From Rhizobium esperanzae (GTDB lineage: Bacteria; Pseudomonadota; Alphaproteobacteria; Rhizobiales; Rhizobiaceae): a stretch of DNA of 64,000 bases. Made by a program: the position numbers and the translations under genes. The stretch covers positions 372,001 through 436,000 of the forward strand of contig NZ_MXPU01000001.1 of assembly GCF_002204185.1 (NCBI RefSeq). The letters run 5' to 3'. Positions 1-8,551 of this stretch are shown here, piece by piece. Below the pieces are notes generated by a model. The model was not told where the DNA came from. It ran no database searches and was given only the letters and a program-made list of their open reading frames with translations. How positions within the stretch are numbered: the first letter of the stretch is position 1; every line of letters begins with the position of its first letter.

Positions 1-1202
1 TTCATGACGGCGAAGCCTTCGATGCCGCCGCCGCCAAATTTACGCTCGACCGCGCCCGCGGGACGGATTCAGTCAATCCGCAGAAGCGCTTCTTCGCCTC
101 GATCGCCTCGATCGAGACGCCGGATGCCGAAACGCTGGTGCTGCATCTCTCGGCGCCGACCGGCAGCCTGATCTACTGGCTGGGCTGGCCGGCATCTGTC
201 ATCGTCGCCCCGAAGACGGCCGACAACGACAAGGTCATGCCGATCGGCACCGGTCCCTTCAAGTTCGTCAGCTGGACGAAGGGCGACAGGGTCGAACTCA
301 TCAGGAATGGCGACTACTGGAACAAGGATGCCTCTGCCAAGCTCGAGAAGGTGACCTTCCGTTTCATCCCCGATCCGCAGGCGCAGGCGGCCGCGCTGAA
401 ATCGGGCGATCTCGATACCTTTCCGGAATTTGCCGCGCCCGAGCTGATGAGTTCCTTCGACGGCGATGCCAGGCTCATCACCAAGGTCGGCAATACCGAA
501 CTCAAGGTCATCGCCGGCATGAACAATGCCAAGAAGCCCTTCGACGACAAGCGCGTCCGCCAGGCGCTGATGATGGCGATCGACCGGCAGACGGTGATCG
601 ACGGCGCATGGTCCGGCCTTGGCACGCCGATCGGCAGCCATTACACGCCGAACGATCCGGGCTACCAGGACATGACCGGCGTCCTGCCCTATGATGTCGA
701 AAAGGCGAAGGCGCTGCTGGCCGAAGCCGGCTATCCCAACGGCTTCACCTTCACGATCAAATCACCGCAGATGGCCTATGCGCCGCGCAGCGCCCAGGTG
801 ATGCAGGCAATGTTTGCCGAAATCGGCGTGACGATGAATATCGAGCCGACCGAATTTCCGGCGAAATGGGTCCAGGACGTTATGAAGGATCGCAACTTCG
901 ACATGACGATCGTCGCTCATGCCGAACCGCTCGACATCGACATCTACGCACGCGATCCCTATTATTTCAACTACAGGAACCCGGCCTTCGATGCGCTGAT
1001 GAAGAAGGTCCAGGAGACCGCCGATCCCGCCGCACAAAATGCGGTTTACGGCGAGGCGCAGAAGATTCTCGCCGAGGACGTGCCGGCGCTCTACCTCTTC
1101 GTCATGCCGAAACTCGGCGTCTGGGACAGGAAGCTGAAGGGGCTGTGGGAGAACGAGCCGATTCCGTCGAATGTGCTGTCGGGGGTTTCCTGGGAGGAGT
1201 GA
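1..1202 (+). CDS. Peptide-type ABC transporter substrate-binding protein (family 5), 5' end outside the window
   Basis: This is the C-terminal part of an extracytoplasmic solute-binding protein of the DppA/OppA type (SBP_bac_5). The reading frame is already open at position 3. Its first visible residues, HDGEAFDAAAAKFTLDR, are the conserved signature that follows the ligand-binding N-lobe in this family, so about 100 residues including the signal peptide lie upstream of the window. The visible part ends normally at TGA 1200-1202. Two permease genes follow on the same strand after an unusually long 358-base gap holding an inverted repeat. No ATPase gene lies between here and the amidase, so it is either upstream of the window or elsewhere. 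Substrate is not readable from sequence: dipeptides, oligopeptides or other amides are possible. Confidence 0.9.
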   Translation, partial: HDGEAFDAAAAKFTLDRARGTDSVNPQKRFFASIASIETPDAETLVLHLSAPTGSLIYWLGWPASVIVAPKTADNDKVMPIGTGPFKFVSWTKGDRVELIRNGDYWNKDASAKLEKVTFRFIPDPQAQAAALKSGDLDTFPEFAAPELMSSFDGDARLITKVGNTELKVIAGMNNAKKPFDDKRVRQALMMAIDRQTVIDGAWSGLGTPIGSHYTPNDPGYQDMTGVLPYDVEKAKALLAEAGYPNGFTFTIKSPQMAYAPRSAQVMQAMFAEIGVTMNIEPTEFPAKWVQDVMKDRNFDMTIVAHAEPLDIDIYARDPYYFNYRNPAFDALMKKVQETADPAAQNAVYGEAQKILAEDVPALYLFVMPKLGVWDRKLKGLWENEPIPSNVLSGVSWEE

Positions 1203-1560
1203 GCGGCGGGCCTGGTGGGGACGCGAAAAAGAGGATGGCCTTGGACAGATCCGAGATGTATTTGGCCGATAGAGCGCGCAGCCCTTTCCCTGGCTCGCTA
1301 AGCCCGTTCAGCCGGGACCGACATGGTTTGATTTCGCTGGATGGCACTCCTGGCGTCAGCGCTTTCGATGACTCCTTCCACCCACCCCGCCCTCCGTCAT
1401 GCTCGGCCTTGAGCCGATCATCCACACGGCATCCACCAGCAGCCGCGACATGGATCCTCGGCTCAAGGCCGAGGATGACGGAGACTGGGGTTGACCTTCT
1501 CGCCAAACTCAACGTCAGCCCATGGGAGAGCCGCCGTGCCACCTCGGCAGCGCAGCCCAC
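1203..1560. other. Intergenic region between binding protein and permease genes
   Basis: This 358-base gap inside an apparent transporter operon holds no convincing gene. Short open frames on both strands lack ribosome binding sites and look like shadows. The only structure seen is the long inverted repeat at 1394-1483. Confidence 0.7.
1394..1483. repeat. Large imperfect inverted repeat (33-base arms), intergenic palindromic element
   Basis: The left arm at 1394-1426 and the right arm at 1451-1483 are reverse complements at 30 of 33 positions, with a 24-base spacer. The arm core (CTCGGCCTTGAGCCGA) resembles short palindromic elements scattered between genes in rhizobial genomes. It could fold into a strong RNA hairpin between the binding-protein and permease cistrons and so stabilise the upstream message or lower downstream expression. 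Only one copy lies in this window, so dispersal is from general knowledge rather than seen here. Confidence 0.8.
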
Positions 1561-2508
1561 ATGATCGCCCTCCTCGCCCGCCGCTTCGCCGGTCTCCTCG
1601 TCACCCTCCTGATCGTCTCACTGCTGATATTCACCGTCATGGATCTCCTGCCCGGCGATCCAGCCTCGATCATGCTCGGCACCTCGGCAAGCCCGGAAAC
1701 GCTGGCGGCGCTGCGTCACGAGCTCGGTCTCGACCAGCCGCTCATCCTGCGTTACGGGCAATGGCTGGCTGGCGTGGTGTGGGGCAATCTCGGCCAATCC
1801 TATACCTATGGCGTTCCCGTTGCGGGACTGATCGTCGAGCGGCTGGCGGTGACGCTGCCGCTGGCGCTGATGGCAATCGTACTGTCGGTGGCGATTGCGC
1901 TGCCGCTCGGCGTGCTGGCCGCTTCGCGCCGCGGCGGTGTCTTCGCTGTCATCGCAACGCTGTTTTCGCAAATCAGCATCGCCGTGCCCGCCTTCTGGGT
2001 GGCGCTGCTCTTGATCATGCTTTTTTCGACGATGCTCGGACTGATGCCGGCCGGCGGCTTTCCGGGGTGGGGCGCCGGTCTTCTGCCGGCGGTGCAGGCG
2101 CTTGTCATGCCGGCCGTGGCGCTGGCGCTGCCGCAGGCGGGGGTGTTGACGCGCGTCGCACGTTCGGCGGTGCTCGAAACGATGCATGAGGATTTTGCCC
2201 GCACCGCCGTCGCCAAGGGACTGTCACGCAGTGCGGTACTGTGGCGACATGTCGTGCCTAATGCGCTGATCCCGATTCTGACGATGATCGGGCTGCAATT
2301 CACCTTTCTTGTCGCCGGCGCGGTGCTGGTGGAAAACGTCTTCTACCTGCCGGGTCTCGGGAGGCTCGCCCTTCAGGCACTCTCCCAGCGCGACGTCATC
2401 GTGATGCAGGACGTCGTGCTGTTCTTCGCGGGCTTGGTCATCGTGGTGAATTTCATCGTCGATCTCTCCTATCTGGCGATCGATCCCAGGATGAGGAAGG
2501 CGGCCTGA
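1561..2508 (+). CDS. ABC transporter permease, DppB-type
   Basis: Inner-membrane permease of the peptide/opine/nickel (binding-protein-dependent, BPD_transp_1) family, about 315 residues. It opens with a charged stretch (MIALLARRFAG) and a first membrane segment. A periplasmic loop with the DppB-typical LLPGDPASIMLG follows, then the permease domain and the EAA-like loop around ARTAVAKGLSRSAVLWRHVVPNA in two parts. The frame could start earlier at 1522, but that adds a residue string unlike the family, so ATG 1561 is preferred even though no strong ribosome site precedes it. It pairs with the next gene to form the membrane channel. Three bases separate the two genes. Confidence 0.9.
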   Translation: MIALLARRFAGLLVTLLIVSLLIFTVMDLLPGDPASIMLGTSASPETLAALRHELGLDQPLILRYGQWLAGVVWGNLGQSYTYGVPVAGLIVERLAVTLPLALMAIVLSVAIALPLGVLAASRRGGVFAVIATLFSQISIAVPAFWVALLLIMLFSTMLGLMPAGGFPGWGAGLLPAVQALVMPAVALALPQAGVLTRVARSAVLETMHEDFARTAVAKGLSRSAVLWRHVVPNALIPILTMIGLQFTFLVAGAVLVENVFYLPGLGRLALQALSQRDVIVMQDVVLFFAGLVIVVNFIVDLSYLAIDPRMRKAA

Positions 2509-2511
2509 AGC

Positions 2512-3372
2512 ATGACTTCCGTCATTTCCGCCACCATCATCAGCCGCCGGGGTTTAAAACTTAGCCGGCGAATTAACTTGATATCCGGAGCGGTGATCAT
2601 TGGCCTGCTGGTCGCCGTTGCGCTGCTGTCGCTCGCATGGACACCCTTGCCGCCGGCGAAGATGCAGATCATCCATAAACTGCAGCCGCCGCTCGCCTTC
2701 GGCCTGCTTGGCACGGATCAGTTCGGCCGCGACGTGGCCTCGATGCTGATGGCGGGATGCTGGAACTCCCTATCGGTCGCCATTACCGCGGTTGCGATCG
2801 GCGGGACGCTCGGCTCGATATCAGGCATCTCCGCCGCGGCGATCCGGGGTCCGGCCGAAGCGCTGCTGATGCGCATCTGCGACGTCATCTTCGCCTTGCC
2901 GCCGATCCTGTCGGCGATGGTGCTCGGCGCCTTTCTCGGGCCCGGGCGGTTCACCGCGATCACAGCGATCGCCGTCTTCATGATCCCGGTCTTTGCACGG
3001 GTGACGCTGGCGACCTCGCTGCAGGCCTGGAGCCGCGATTATGTGACGGCGGCGCGCGCGATCGGCAATACGCGCCTGACCATTTCGCTGCGCCATGTGC
3101 TGCCGAACATCATCGGCCAGATCATCGTGCATGGGACAATCCAGCTCGGGCTGGCGATCCTGACCGAAGCCGGCCTCAGCTTTCTCGGGCTCGGCATGGC
3201 GCCGCCGGCGCCGACATGGGGCCGGATGCTTGCGGATGCGCAAACCTATCTGGCGCTGGCCCCCTGGCTGGCGGTCCTGCCCGGCCTTGCCATCGCGCTC
3301 ACCGTCCTCGGCTTCAACATGCTCGGCGACGGGTTGCGCGATCTTCTCGATCCACGCGAGGCGAGCCGCTGA
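2512..3372 (+). CDS. ABC transporter permease, DppC-type
   Basis: Second inner-membrane permease (286 residues) of the peptide-type importer. It has an N-terminal membrane segment near residues 25-50, the motif LLGTDQFGRDV typical of DppC/OppC after it, and a permease domain ending in GDGLRDLLDPR. The EAA loop appears as AARAIGNTRLTISLRHVLPN. It sits directly behind the DppB-type gene, and its stop codon shares one base with the amidase start codon (TGATG). The three genes are therefore almost surely co-transcribed and translationally coupled. Confidence 0.92.
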   Translation: MTSVISATIISRRGLKLSRRINLISGAVIIGLLVAVALLSLAWTPLPPAKMQIIHKLQPPLAFGLLGTDQFGRDVASMLMAGCWNSLSVAITAVAIGGTLGSISGISAAAIRGPAEALLMRICDVIFALPPILSAMVLGAFLGPGRFTAITAIAVFMIPVFARVTLATSLQAWSRDYVTAARAIGNTRLTISLRHVLPNIIGQIIVHGTIQLGLAILTEAGLSFLGLGMAPPAPTWGRMLADAQTYLALAPWLAVLPGLAIALTVLGFNMLGDGLRDLLDPREASR

Positions 3373-4763
3373 TGGCCGAAACCGACCTTACCATCCGTGA
3401 ACTCAGGCGACGCTTCGCCGACAAGAGCCTCTCGCCGCTCGAATACTGGCTCTCCCTCGAAGACCATATCGCCGCCTGGGAGCCGTCGATTTCAGCACTC
3501 TACCTCTACGACCCGGAGGCGGCGCGCGTGCAGGCGAAAGCTTCGACGGAGCGCTGGGCGAAGGGACGAACGCTCGGCACGCTCGACGGCGTCCCGGCAA
3601 CGCTGAAAGAACTGATCGCGACGGAGGGCCAGCCGGTGCCACTCGGCACCAGAGCGGTGGAACTGAAGCCGGCGGAGGCCGACGCGCCGGCTGCCGCGCG
3701 GCTGCGCGAGGACGGCGCTGTGATCTTCGCCAAGACCACCTGTCCCGACTACGGCATGCTTTCCTCCGGCCTGTCGAGCTTTCATCCTCTCAGCCGCAAT
3801 CCCTGGAACATCGCGCAGAATCCCGGCGGATCGAGCGCCGGCGCCGCGGCCGCGGCGGCGGCCGGTTACGGGCCGCTGCACATCGGCACAGATATTGGCG
3901 GTTCGGTACGGCTTCCTGCCGGCTGGACCGGCATCTTCGGCTTCAAGCCGAGCCACGGGCGCATTCCGGCCGATCCCTATTATGTCGGGCGCTGTCTCGG
4001 CCCGATGACGCGCACCGTCGAGGATGCCGCTTTTTCGATGGCGACGCTGTCGCGACCCGACTGGCGCGACGGCACCAGCCTGCCGCCCAACGATTTCGAC
4101 TGGATGGATTTCGTTGTCGACATGTCAGGCATGAAGATCGGCCTGATGCTCGATGCCGGTTGCGGGTTTGCTGTCGATGATGAGATCAGGGTCGCGGTCG
4201 AATCGGCGGCGAAACGTTTCGAGAAAGCCGGCGCGACCATCGTCTCCGTTCAACCGGTGCTGACGCGCGCGATGCTTGACGGGCTCGACACGTTCTGGCG
4301 CGCCCGTCTGTGGAGCGATATCGCAGGGCTTAACGAAGAGCGGCGCGACAGCATCCTGCCCTATATCCGGGATTGGGCGAAGGCCGGCGCCGATATCAGC
4401 GGCGTCGATGCCGTCAGAGGCTTCAATCAGACGATCGAAATGCGCAGGAGCTGCGGACGGCTGTTCACCACGGTCGACGCCCTGCTTTCGCCGACCAATC
4501 CCATCATCTCCTATCCGGCGGAATGGGCATCGCCGACCAACGATCCGACGAGGCCGTTCGAACATATCGCCTTCACCGTAGCGTGGAACATGTCGGAGCA
4601 GCCGGCCGCCTCGATCAATTGCGGCTTCTCACGGTCGGGCATGCCAATCGGGCTGCAGATCGTCGGACCGCGTTTCGACGACATGCGGGTGCTCAGACTG
4701 TCGAAAGCCTTCGAGGATTGGACCGGGGGCGTGAGCGTCTGGCCGCAGCGGCCGATCACCTAG
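3372..4763 (+). CDS. Amidase-signature family amidohydrolase
   Basis: A 463-residue cytoplasmic amidase that hydrolyses a C-N amide bond. The Ser-cisSer-Lys triad is visible: Lys79 in TLKELI, cis-Ser154 in NPGGSSAG and nucleophile Ser178 in GTDIGGSVR. Length and spacing are normal for the amidase-signature family. ATG 3372 overlaps the permease stop codon, which fixes the start. Coupling to a peptide-type importer suggests it acts on the imported amide-bearing compound, but sequence does not tell whether that is a peptide amide, an acyl amide or a xenobiotic. It is not a GatA: no gatB or gatC neighbours are present. Its 3' end overlaps the convergent NlpC/P60 gene by four bases. Confidence 0.88.
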   Translation: MAETDLTIRELRRRFADKSLSPLEYWLSLEDHIAAWEPSISALYLYDPEAARVQAKASTERWAKGRTLGTLDGVPATLKELIATEGQPVPLGTRAVELKPAEADAPAAARLREDGAVIFAKTTCPDYGMLSSGLSSFHPLSRNPWNIAQNPGGSSAGAAAAAAAGYGPLHIGTDIGGSVRLPAGWTGIFGFKPSHGRIPADPYYVGRCLGPMTRTVEDAAFSMATLSRPDWRDGTSLPPNDFDWMDFVVDMSGMKIGLMLDAGCGFAVDDEIRVAVESAAKRFEKAGATIVSVQPVLTRAMLDGLDTFWRARLWSDIAGLNEERRDSILPYIRDWAKAGADISGVDAVRGFNQTIEMRRSCGRLFTTVDALLSPTNPIISYPAEWASPTNDPTRPFEHIAFTVAWNMSEQPAASINCGFSRSGMPIGLQIVGPRFDDMRVLRLSKAFEDWTGGVSVWPQRPIT

Positions 4764-5617
4764 CTAAACGGGCGGCGATAGCCGGTCGGCCGTTGGTATA
4801 GCGAGCCGATGCGCTCGACGGCCGCCTCGAAATTCTCGCGCGCCACCGTCATGCTGTGGCCGTTGGCGTGAAGAATGGTTTGGGGATCCTCGAAAATGGC
4901 GACATGGCCCTTCCAGAACACCAGGTCGCCGCGGCGGATCTCCGAGCGGTCGATCGGCTCGCCGAGTCCGGCCGCCTGCATGTCGGTATCACGCGGCGCC
5001 GGTCTGCCCACCATCAGCATCGCCAGTTGGATGAGGCCGGAGCAATCGATGCCAAGGCCGGATCGGCCGCCCCAGAGATAGGGTGTCTCGAGGAAACGGG
5101 CGGCGATGCCGACATAATCGGCACCGTCGAGAGCGCCGATCGGCTGCACGTGTCTGGCGAAGATCGCCGTGCCGTCCGTCAGTACGACGTAGTGATTGCC
5201 GCGCACCTCCGCCTCGCCGGCGACGTGAACGCGGCTTCCCATCGACAGGATGGCCCGGTGCGGTTTGCGCAGTTCCGGCTCCGGATAGAGGAAGGTGCGC
5301 TGGACGGTGACGATGTGGGTCGGCGCCGGTCCGGTTTGCGAGAGCGCCTCCGCCTTGAGATAGCCGACATAGCCGTCGGAGACAGCTTTCACCCAACACC
5401 AGCCGTCGGCACGATCGAAAACGGTCACATCCTCGCCGAGGAGCAGTTCCGTATCGATGCCGCGGGCAAGGTCCGGCTCAGGGCGCAGGGCGGCGACGGG
5501 AAGGGCAACACGCGCTGCGGCGCCTTCCACGAATCGCGACGCCTCCACCTTGCCCTCGAGCCCCGCTTCCGCGAGATCCGGCCGATAGGCATGCAGGCGG
5601 CGGTCGAGCATCGTCAT
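4760..5617 (-). CDS. Cytoplasmic NlpC/P60 peptidase with N-terminal SH3-like domains (YkfC-like)
   Basis: A 285-residue cysteine peptidase. Residues about 35-165 hold two bacterial SH3-like modules, and the NlpC/P60 catalytic domain fills about 165-270. The catalytic Cys192 lies in GIDCSGL, His238 in WKGHVAI and the third polar residue near His250. No signal peptide or lipobox is present, so it should act in the cytoplasm, as YkfC-type gamma-D-glutamyl-diamino-acid endopeptidases do on imported murein peptides. ATG 5617 is preceded by a good ribosome site (AAAGGAAG). It lies 11 bases behind a MarR-type regulator gene and near a leucyl aminopeptidase gene, all on the minus strand. Substrate assignment is inference from family and context. 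Confidence 0.88.
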   Translation of the reverse strand: MTMLDRRLHAYRPDLAEAGLEGKVEASRFVEGAAARVALPVAALRPEPDLARGIDTELLLGEDVTVFDRADGWCWVKAVSDGYVGYLKAEALSQTGPAPTHIVTVQRTFLYPEPELRKPHRAILSMGSRVHVAGEAEVRGNHYVVLTDGTAIFARHVQPIGALDGADYVGIAARFLETPYLWGGRSGLGIDCSGLIQLAMLMVGRPAPRDTDMQAAGLGEPIDRSEIRRGDLVFWKGHVAIFEDPQTILHANGHSMTVARENFEAAVERIGSLYQRPTGYRRPFS

Positions 5618-5628
5618 TTATCTTCCTT

Positions 5629-5979
5629 TCAGATCGGCAGCCGGCGGCCCTGATCCCGCACGAGATCGCCGAGCTTTTCCAGATAAAGCGCACCGCCGAC
5701 GGTACGTTTGATGATCACATTGCGGCGGTCGGCATCGTCGCGCACGCGATCAACCAGGCCCATCTCACCCATCGTATCCAAGGCGCGGGTAATGACAGGC
5801 TTGGTGACGTTGAGCGTGGCGGCAAGCCCGCGCACGGTGTGGGGTGGCGGCACGAGATAAATATGCAGCAGGATCGCCATCTGGCGCAATGTCAAATCGC
5901 GGTCGTCATGACGAACCTGATCGAGCGCCACGCCATGCCAAAGCCCCAGCGCCTGCGAGGCGGTCAGTTCGATCGGCAC
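5629..5979 (-). CDS. MarR-family winged-helix transcriptional regulator
   Basis: A 116-residue DNA-binding protein with the MarR layout. An N-terminal helix is followed by the recognition region around LAATLNVTKPVITRALDTMGEMGLV (two pieces) and the wing RVRDDADRRNVII. It starts with GTG at 5979 behind a strong GGAGGGG ribosome site. It is shorter than classical MarR (about 140-150 residues), mainly in the C-terminal dimer helix. It precedes the NlpC/P60 gene by 11 bases and is probably co-transcribed with it. A 10-base palindrome lies 20 bases upstream of its start codon and may be its own operator. Ligand unknown. Confidence 0.85.
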   Translation of the reverse strand: MPIELTASQALGLWHGVALDQVRHDDRDLTLRQMAILLHIYLVPPPHTVRGLAATLNVTKPVITRALDTMGEMGLVDRVRDDADRRNVIIKRTVGGALYLEKLGDLVRDQGRRLPI

Positions 5980-5998
5980 GGCCCCTCCGGAAATCGTT

Positions 5999-6008
5999 AC
6001 GCTAGCGT
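5999..6008. promoter_or_regulatory. Palindrome upstream of the MarR-type gene, possible autoregulatory operator
   Basis: The perfect palindrome ACGCTAGCGT lies 20 bases before the GTG start of the MarR-type gene. MarR proteins commonly repress their own promoter by binding short AT-flanked palindromes at this position. The assignment is positional inference. Confidence 0.4.
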
Positions 6009-6137
6009 TTCATTTTCCGGCAGTTGTCGTGGACATGCAAGTGGTGGCGAGAACAGCCGCCCGGCAGGGTGAATAAAATTTTAACGATTGGCCGCGAGGC
6101 GCCGCGTGAGGCGGCGTCGCAACCTCTTTTGCATCCG

Positions 6138-7529
6138 TCAGCGCAGGCTTCCGCGGATATGATGAAAGAGCGCGCGGATCGCCTGTGCTTCGCCGCCGCC
6201 CGGCGAATGCGGCCGTTCGGACGGAGCCCAGCCGTAAATGTCGAAATGCGCCCAGCTCTTGGTCTTGCTGACGAAGCGCTTGAGGAAAAGCGCGGCGGTG
6301 ATCGACCCCGCCATGCCACCGGCCGGGGCATTGGTCAGGTCGGCGAATTTGGCGCGGATATCCCTTTCGTAGCCGGCATAGAGAGGCAGGCGCCAGATCG
6401 GATCGTCCGTCTCCAGGCTTGCCTCGGTCAGATCATGGGCCAGATTGGCATCATCGGTGAAGAAGGGCGGAAGATCCGGACCGAGGGCAACGCGGGCAGC
6501 CCCGGTCAGCGTCGCCATGTCGATCAGGAGTTCGGGCTCTTCCTCATCGGCATAGGCAAGCGCATCGGCCAGGATCAAACGGCCCTCGGCGTCGGTATTG
6601 TCGATCTGGACGGTGAGGCCCTTGCGGCTGCGATAAATGTCGCCTGGGCGGAAGGCGTTGGAGGAGATGGCGTTTTCGACGACCGGGACGATGACGCGCA
6701 GATCGACCTTCAGCTTGGCGTCCATGATCATCAGGGCGAGCCCCATGACATTCGCCGCGCCTCCCATGTCCTTCTTCATCAGCAGCATCGAGGCGGCAGG
6801 CTTGATATCGAGACCGCCGGTATCGAAGCAGACACCCTTGCCGACGAGCGTCACCTTGCGATGACCCTTCTTGCCCCAGCGCAGTTCGAGAAGGCGGGGC
6901 GCATCGGCGCTGGCGCGGCCGACGGTATGGACAAGCGGGAAATTCTGCTCGAGCAACTCGTCGCCCTTCACAACGGATATTTCCGCCTTGTAATGTGCGG
7001 CCAGGGCGCGGAAGGCGGCCTCGAGCTGGTCCGGCCCCATATCGTTCGTCGGCGTATTGATGAGGTCGCGGGCAAGAAAGACGCCGGCGAGCTGGCGCTT
7101 GATGTCGGCGCCGTCGGCATCGCGGGGAATCATCAAGGTCGCTGCCGGCGACTTTTCCGATTTGTAGCGATCGAAACGGTAGCTGCCGAGCCCGAAGCCG
7201 AGGGCGAGGCGATTCGCCGTCAGCGGCGCGGTCTCGATGTGCCAGTCGCCGGCGGGCAGCGCACGGGCCAGCCTGCCGGTGATGTAGGGCTGTTCCGACG
7301 GGTTGGTGCCGAGGCCGAAAAGCGCGCCGCCGAGATGGCCGTCGGCGGTCGGGATCAGCAAGAGCGAGCCGCTTTCGGCCTTGTAGCCCGCCTTGCGCGC
7401 CCAATCGAGCGCAATCGGATCGATCGTGCCGGTGTCGATGTGGGCAGGCGTGACGGCAAAGATCGGCAGCGTCGAGCCACCTTTCGTGTTGAAAGGAGTC
7501 GGTCTTTCGATGAACTGATAGGGGGCCAT
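6138..7529 (-). CDS. M17 leucyl aminopeptidase
   Basis: A 463-residue cytosolic metallo-aminopeptidase that removes N-terminal residues from peptides. Residues 1-170 form the variable N-terminal domain and the catalytic domain follows. Metal and active-site residues are seen in LVGKGVCFDTGG (229-239), MKKDMGGAANVMG (251-263) and the family signature NTDAEGRL (311-318). ATG 7529 has GAAGGA upstream. It lies 158 bases upstream of the MarR-NlpC/P60 pair on the same strand, so it may share their transcript. With the peptidase and the importer it would complete breakdown of imported peptides to amino acids. Rhizobia normally carry a second, canonical PepA, so this is probably a paralogue. Confidence 0.92.
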   Translation of the reverse strand: MAPYQFIERPTPFNTKGGSTLPIFAVTPAHIDTGTIDPIALDWARKAGYKAESGSLLLIPTADGHLGGALFGLGTNPSEQPYITGRLARALPAGDWHIETAPLTANRLALGFGLGSYRFDRYKSEKSPAATLMIPRDADGADIKRQLAGVFLARDLINTPTNDMGPDQLEAAFRALAAHYKAEISVVKGDELLEQNFPLVHTVGRASADAPRLLELRWGKKGHRKVTLVGKGVCFDTGGLDIKPAASMLLMKKDMGGAANVMGLALMIMDAKLKVDLRVIVPVVENAISSNAFRPGDIYRSRKGLTVQIDNTDAEGRLILADALAYADEEEPELLIDMATLTGAARVALGPDLPPFFTDDANLAHDLTEASLETDDPIWRLPLYAGYERDIRAKFADLTNAPAGGMAGSITAALFLKRFVSKTKSWAHFDIYGWAPSERPHSPGGGEAQAIRALFHHIRGSLR

Positions 7530-7568
7530 GATTGTCCTTCGGCGGTCGCCAGGAATCGTTCCTTAACG

Positions 7569-7588
7569 GTCTGTTAGGGTTAACAGAC
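7569..7588. promoter_or_regulatory. Inverted repeat GTCTGTTA-N4-TAACAGAC in a divergent promoter region
   Basis: Perfect 8-base arms with a 4-base spacer lie 40 bases upstream of the aminopeptidase start and 83 bases upstream of the tadD-like start. Size and position fit an operator for a dimeric repressor. Which gene it controls and which regulator binds are not readable. Confidence 0.5.
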
Positions 7589-7670
7589 TATTGCTGGAGC
7601 GAAGATTGCGTCAAACCTTTCCCTGTTCCGCTTCGAGGTCAGGCGCCGATTTCGGAATCAGGAACGCAAC

Positions 7671-8510
7671 ATGCCCGCCTCGCGCATCACCATATCCATG
7701 AACCATATCCTGCGCGGCGCAGCAGCTTCGCTGATCATCCTCGCGCTTGCCGGCTGCTCGACGACGGCCAAGGACCGGATGACGACAGGCTCGGTGCCGA
7801 AGCTTACCAAGCCGCTCGAAGAGATGGATGCGACCGAGCTGCGCTCGGCGACGGATCGGATCGGCCAGGCCTATGAAAAGAATCCGCGCGATCCCGTCAA
7901 CGGCGTCAACTATGCCAACCTGCTGCGCATGAGCGGCCGCGACGCGCAGGCGCTCGCCGTCATGCAGCAGGTGGCGATCGCCAATCCGGGCGACCGCAAT
8001 GTGCTGGCCGCCTACGGCAAGGCGCAGGCGGCGGCCGGTCAGTTCCAGCAGGCGCTCGACACGCTCGGCCGCGCCCAGACACCGGATCGCCCCGACTGGA
8101 GGCTGATCTCGGCCGAAGGCGCAATTCTCGACCAGATGGGCCGGGCGAGCGAGGCCCGGCAGCGCTACCGCGACGCGCTCGACATTCAGCCGAATGAACC
8201 TTCAATCCTTTCCAACCTCGGCATGTCCTACGTGCTGACCGGCGATCTGCGCACGGCCGAAACCTATCTGCACTCCGCCGCCGGCCAGCCGACCGCCGAC
8301 AGCCGCGTTCGGCAGAATCTTGCCCTCGTCGTCGGCCTGCAAGGGCGTTTTGCGGAAGCGGAACAGATCGCACGGCGGGAGCTTTCGCCGCAGCAGGCCG
8401 ATGCCAATGTCGCCTATCTCAGGGGCATGCTCTCACAGCAGAATTCCTGGCAGAAACTCGCTGCCAAGGACAAGACGCCGGGCGCAGCTGATGGCAGCAA
8501 CACGAACTGA
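7671..8510 (+). CDS. tadD: TadD-like tetratricopeptide-repeat lipoprotein of the Tad pilus
   Basis: A 279-residue outer-membrane lipoprotein. The signal peptide ends in a lipobox (LALAGC, Cys about residue 30), followed by TPR-type helical repeats from about residue 60 to 240 (for example NPRDPVNGVNYANLLRM and QPNEPSILSNLGMSY). TadD acts as a pilotin or assembly factor for the Tad secretin. ATG 7671 has CAGGA upstream; a second ATG at 7698 lacks a ribosome site. It lies beside the tad/cpa block but on the opposite strand, separated from it by a LysE gene, so it is transcribed independently. Confidence 0.82.
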   Translation: MPASRITISMNHILRGAAASLIILALAGCSTTAKDRMTTGSVPKLTKPLEEMDATELRSATDRIGQAYEKNPRDPVNGVNYANLLRMSGRDAQALAVMQQVAIANPGDRNVLAAYGKAQAAAGQFQQALDTLGRAQTPDRPDWRLISAEGAILDQMGRASEARQRYRDALDIQPNEPSILSNLGMSYVLTGDLRTAETYLHSAAGQPTADSRVRQNLALVVGLQGRFAEAEQIARRELSPQQADANVAYLRGMLSQQNSWQKLAAKDKTPGAADGSNTN

Positions 8511-8551
8511 TCTCGTCATTTTGCCGGATGACCAGGCCTTCTCCGCCTGTT

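Noticed and set aside
2757..3371. N-terminal extension of the amidase frame back to 2757
   Set aside because: The extension lies inside the DppC-type permease in another frame and has no amidase-family sequence; ATG 3372 overlaps the permease stop in the usual coupled way.
6024..7577. 517-codon open frame on the plus strand
   Set aside because: Antisense shadow of the leucyl aminopeptidase gene.
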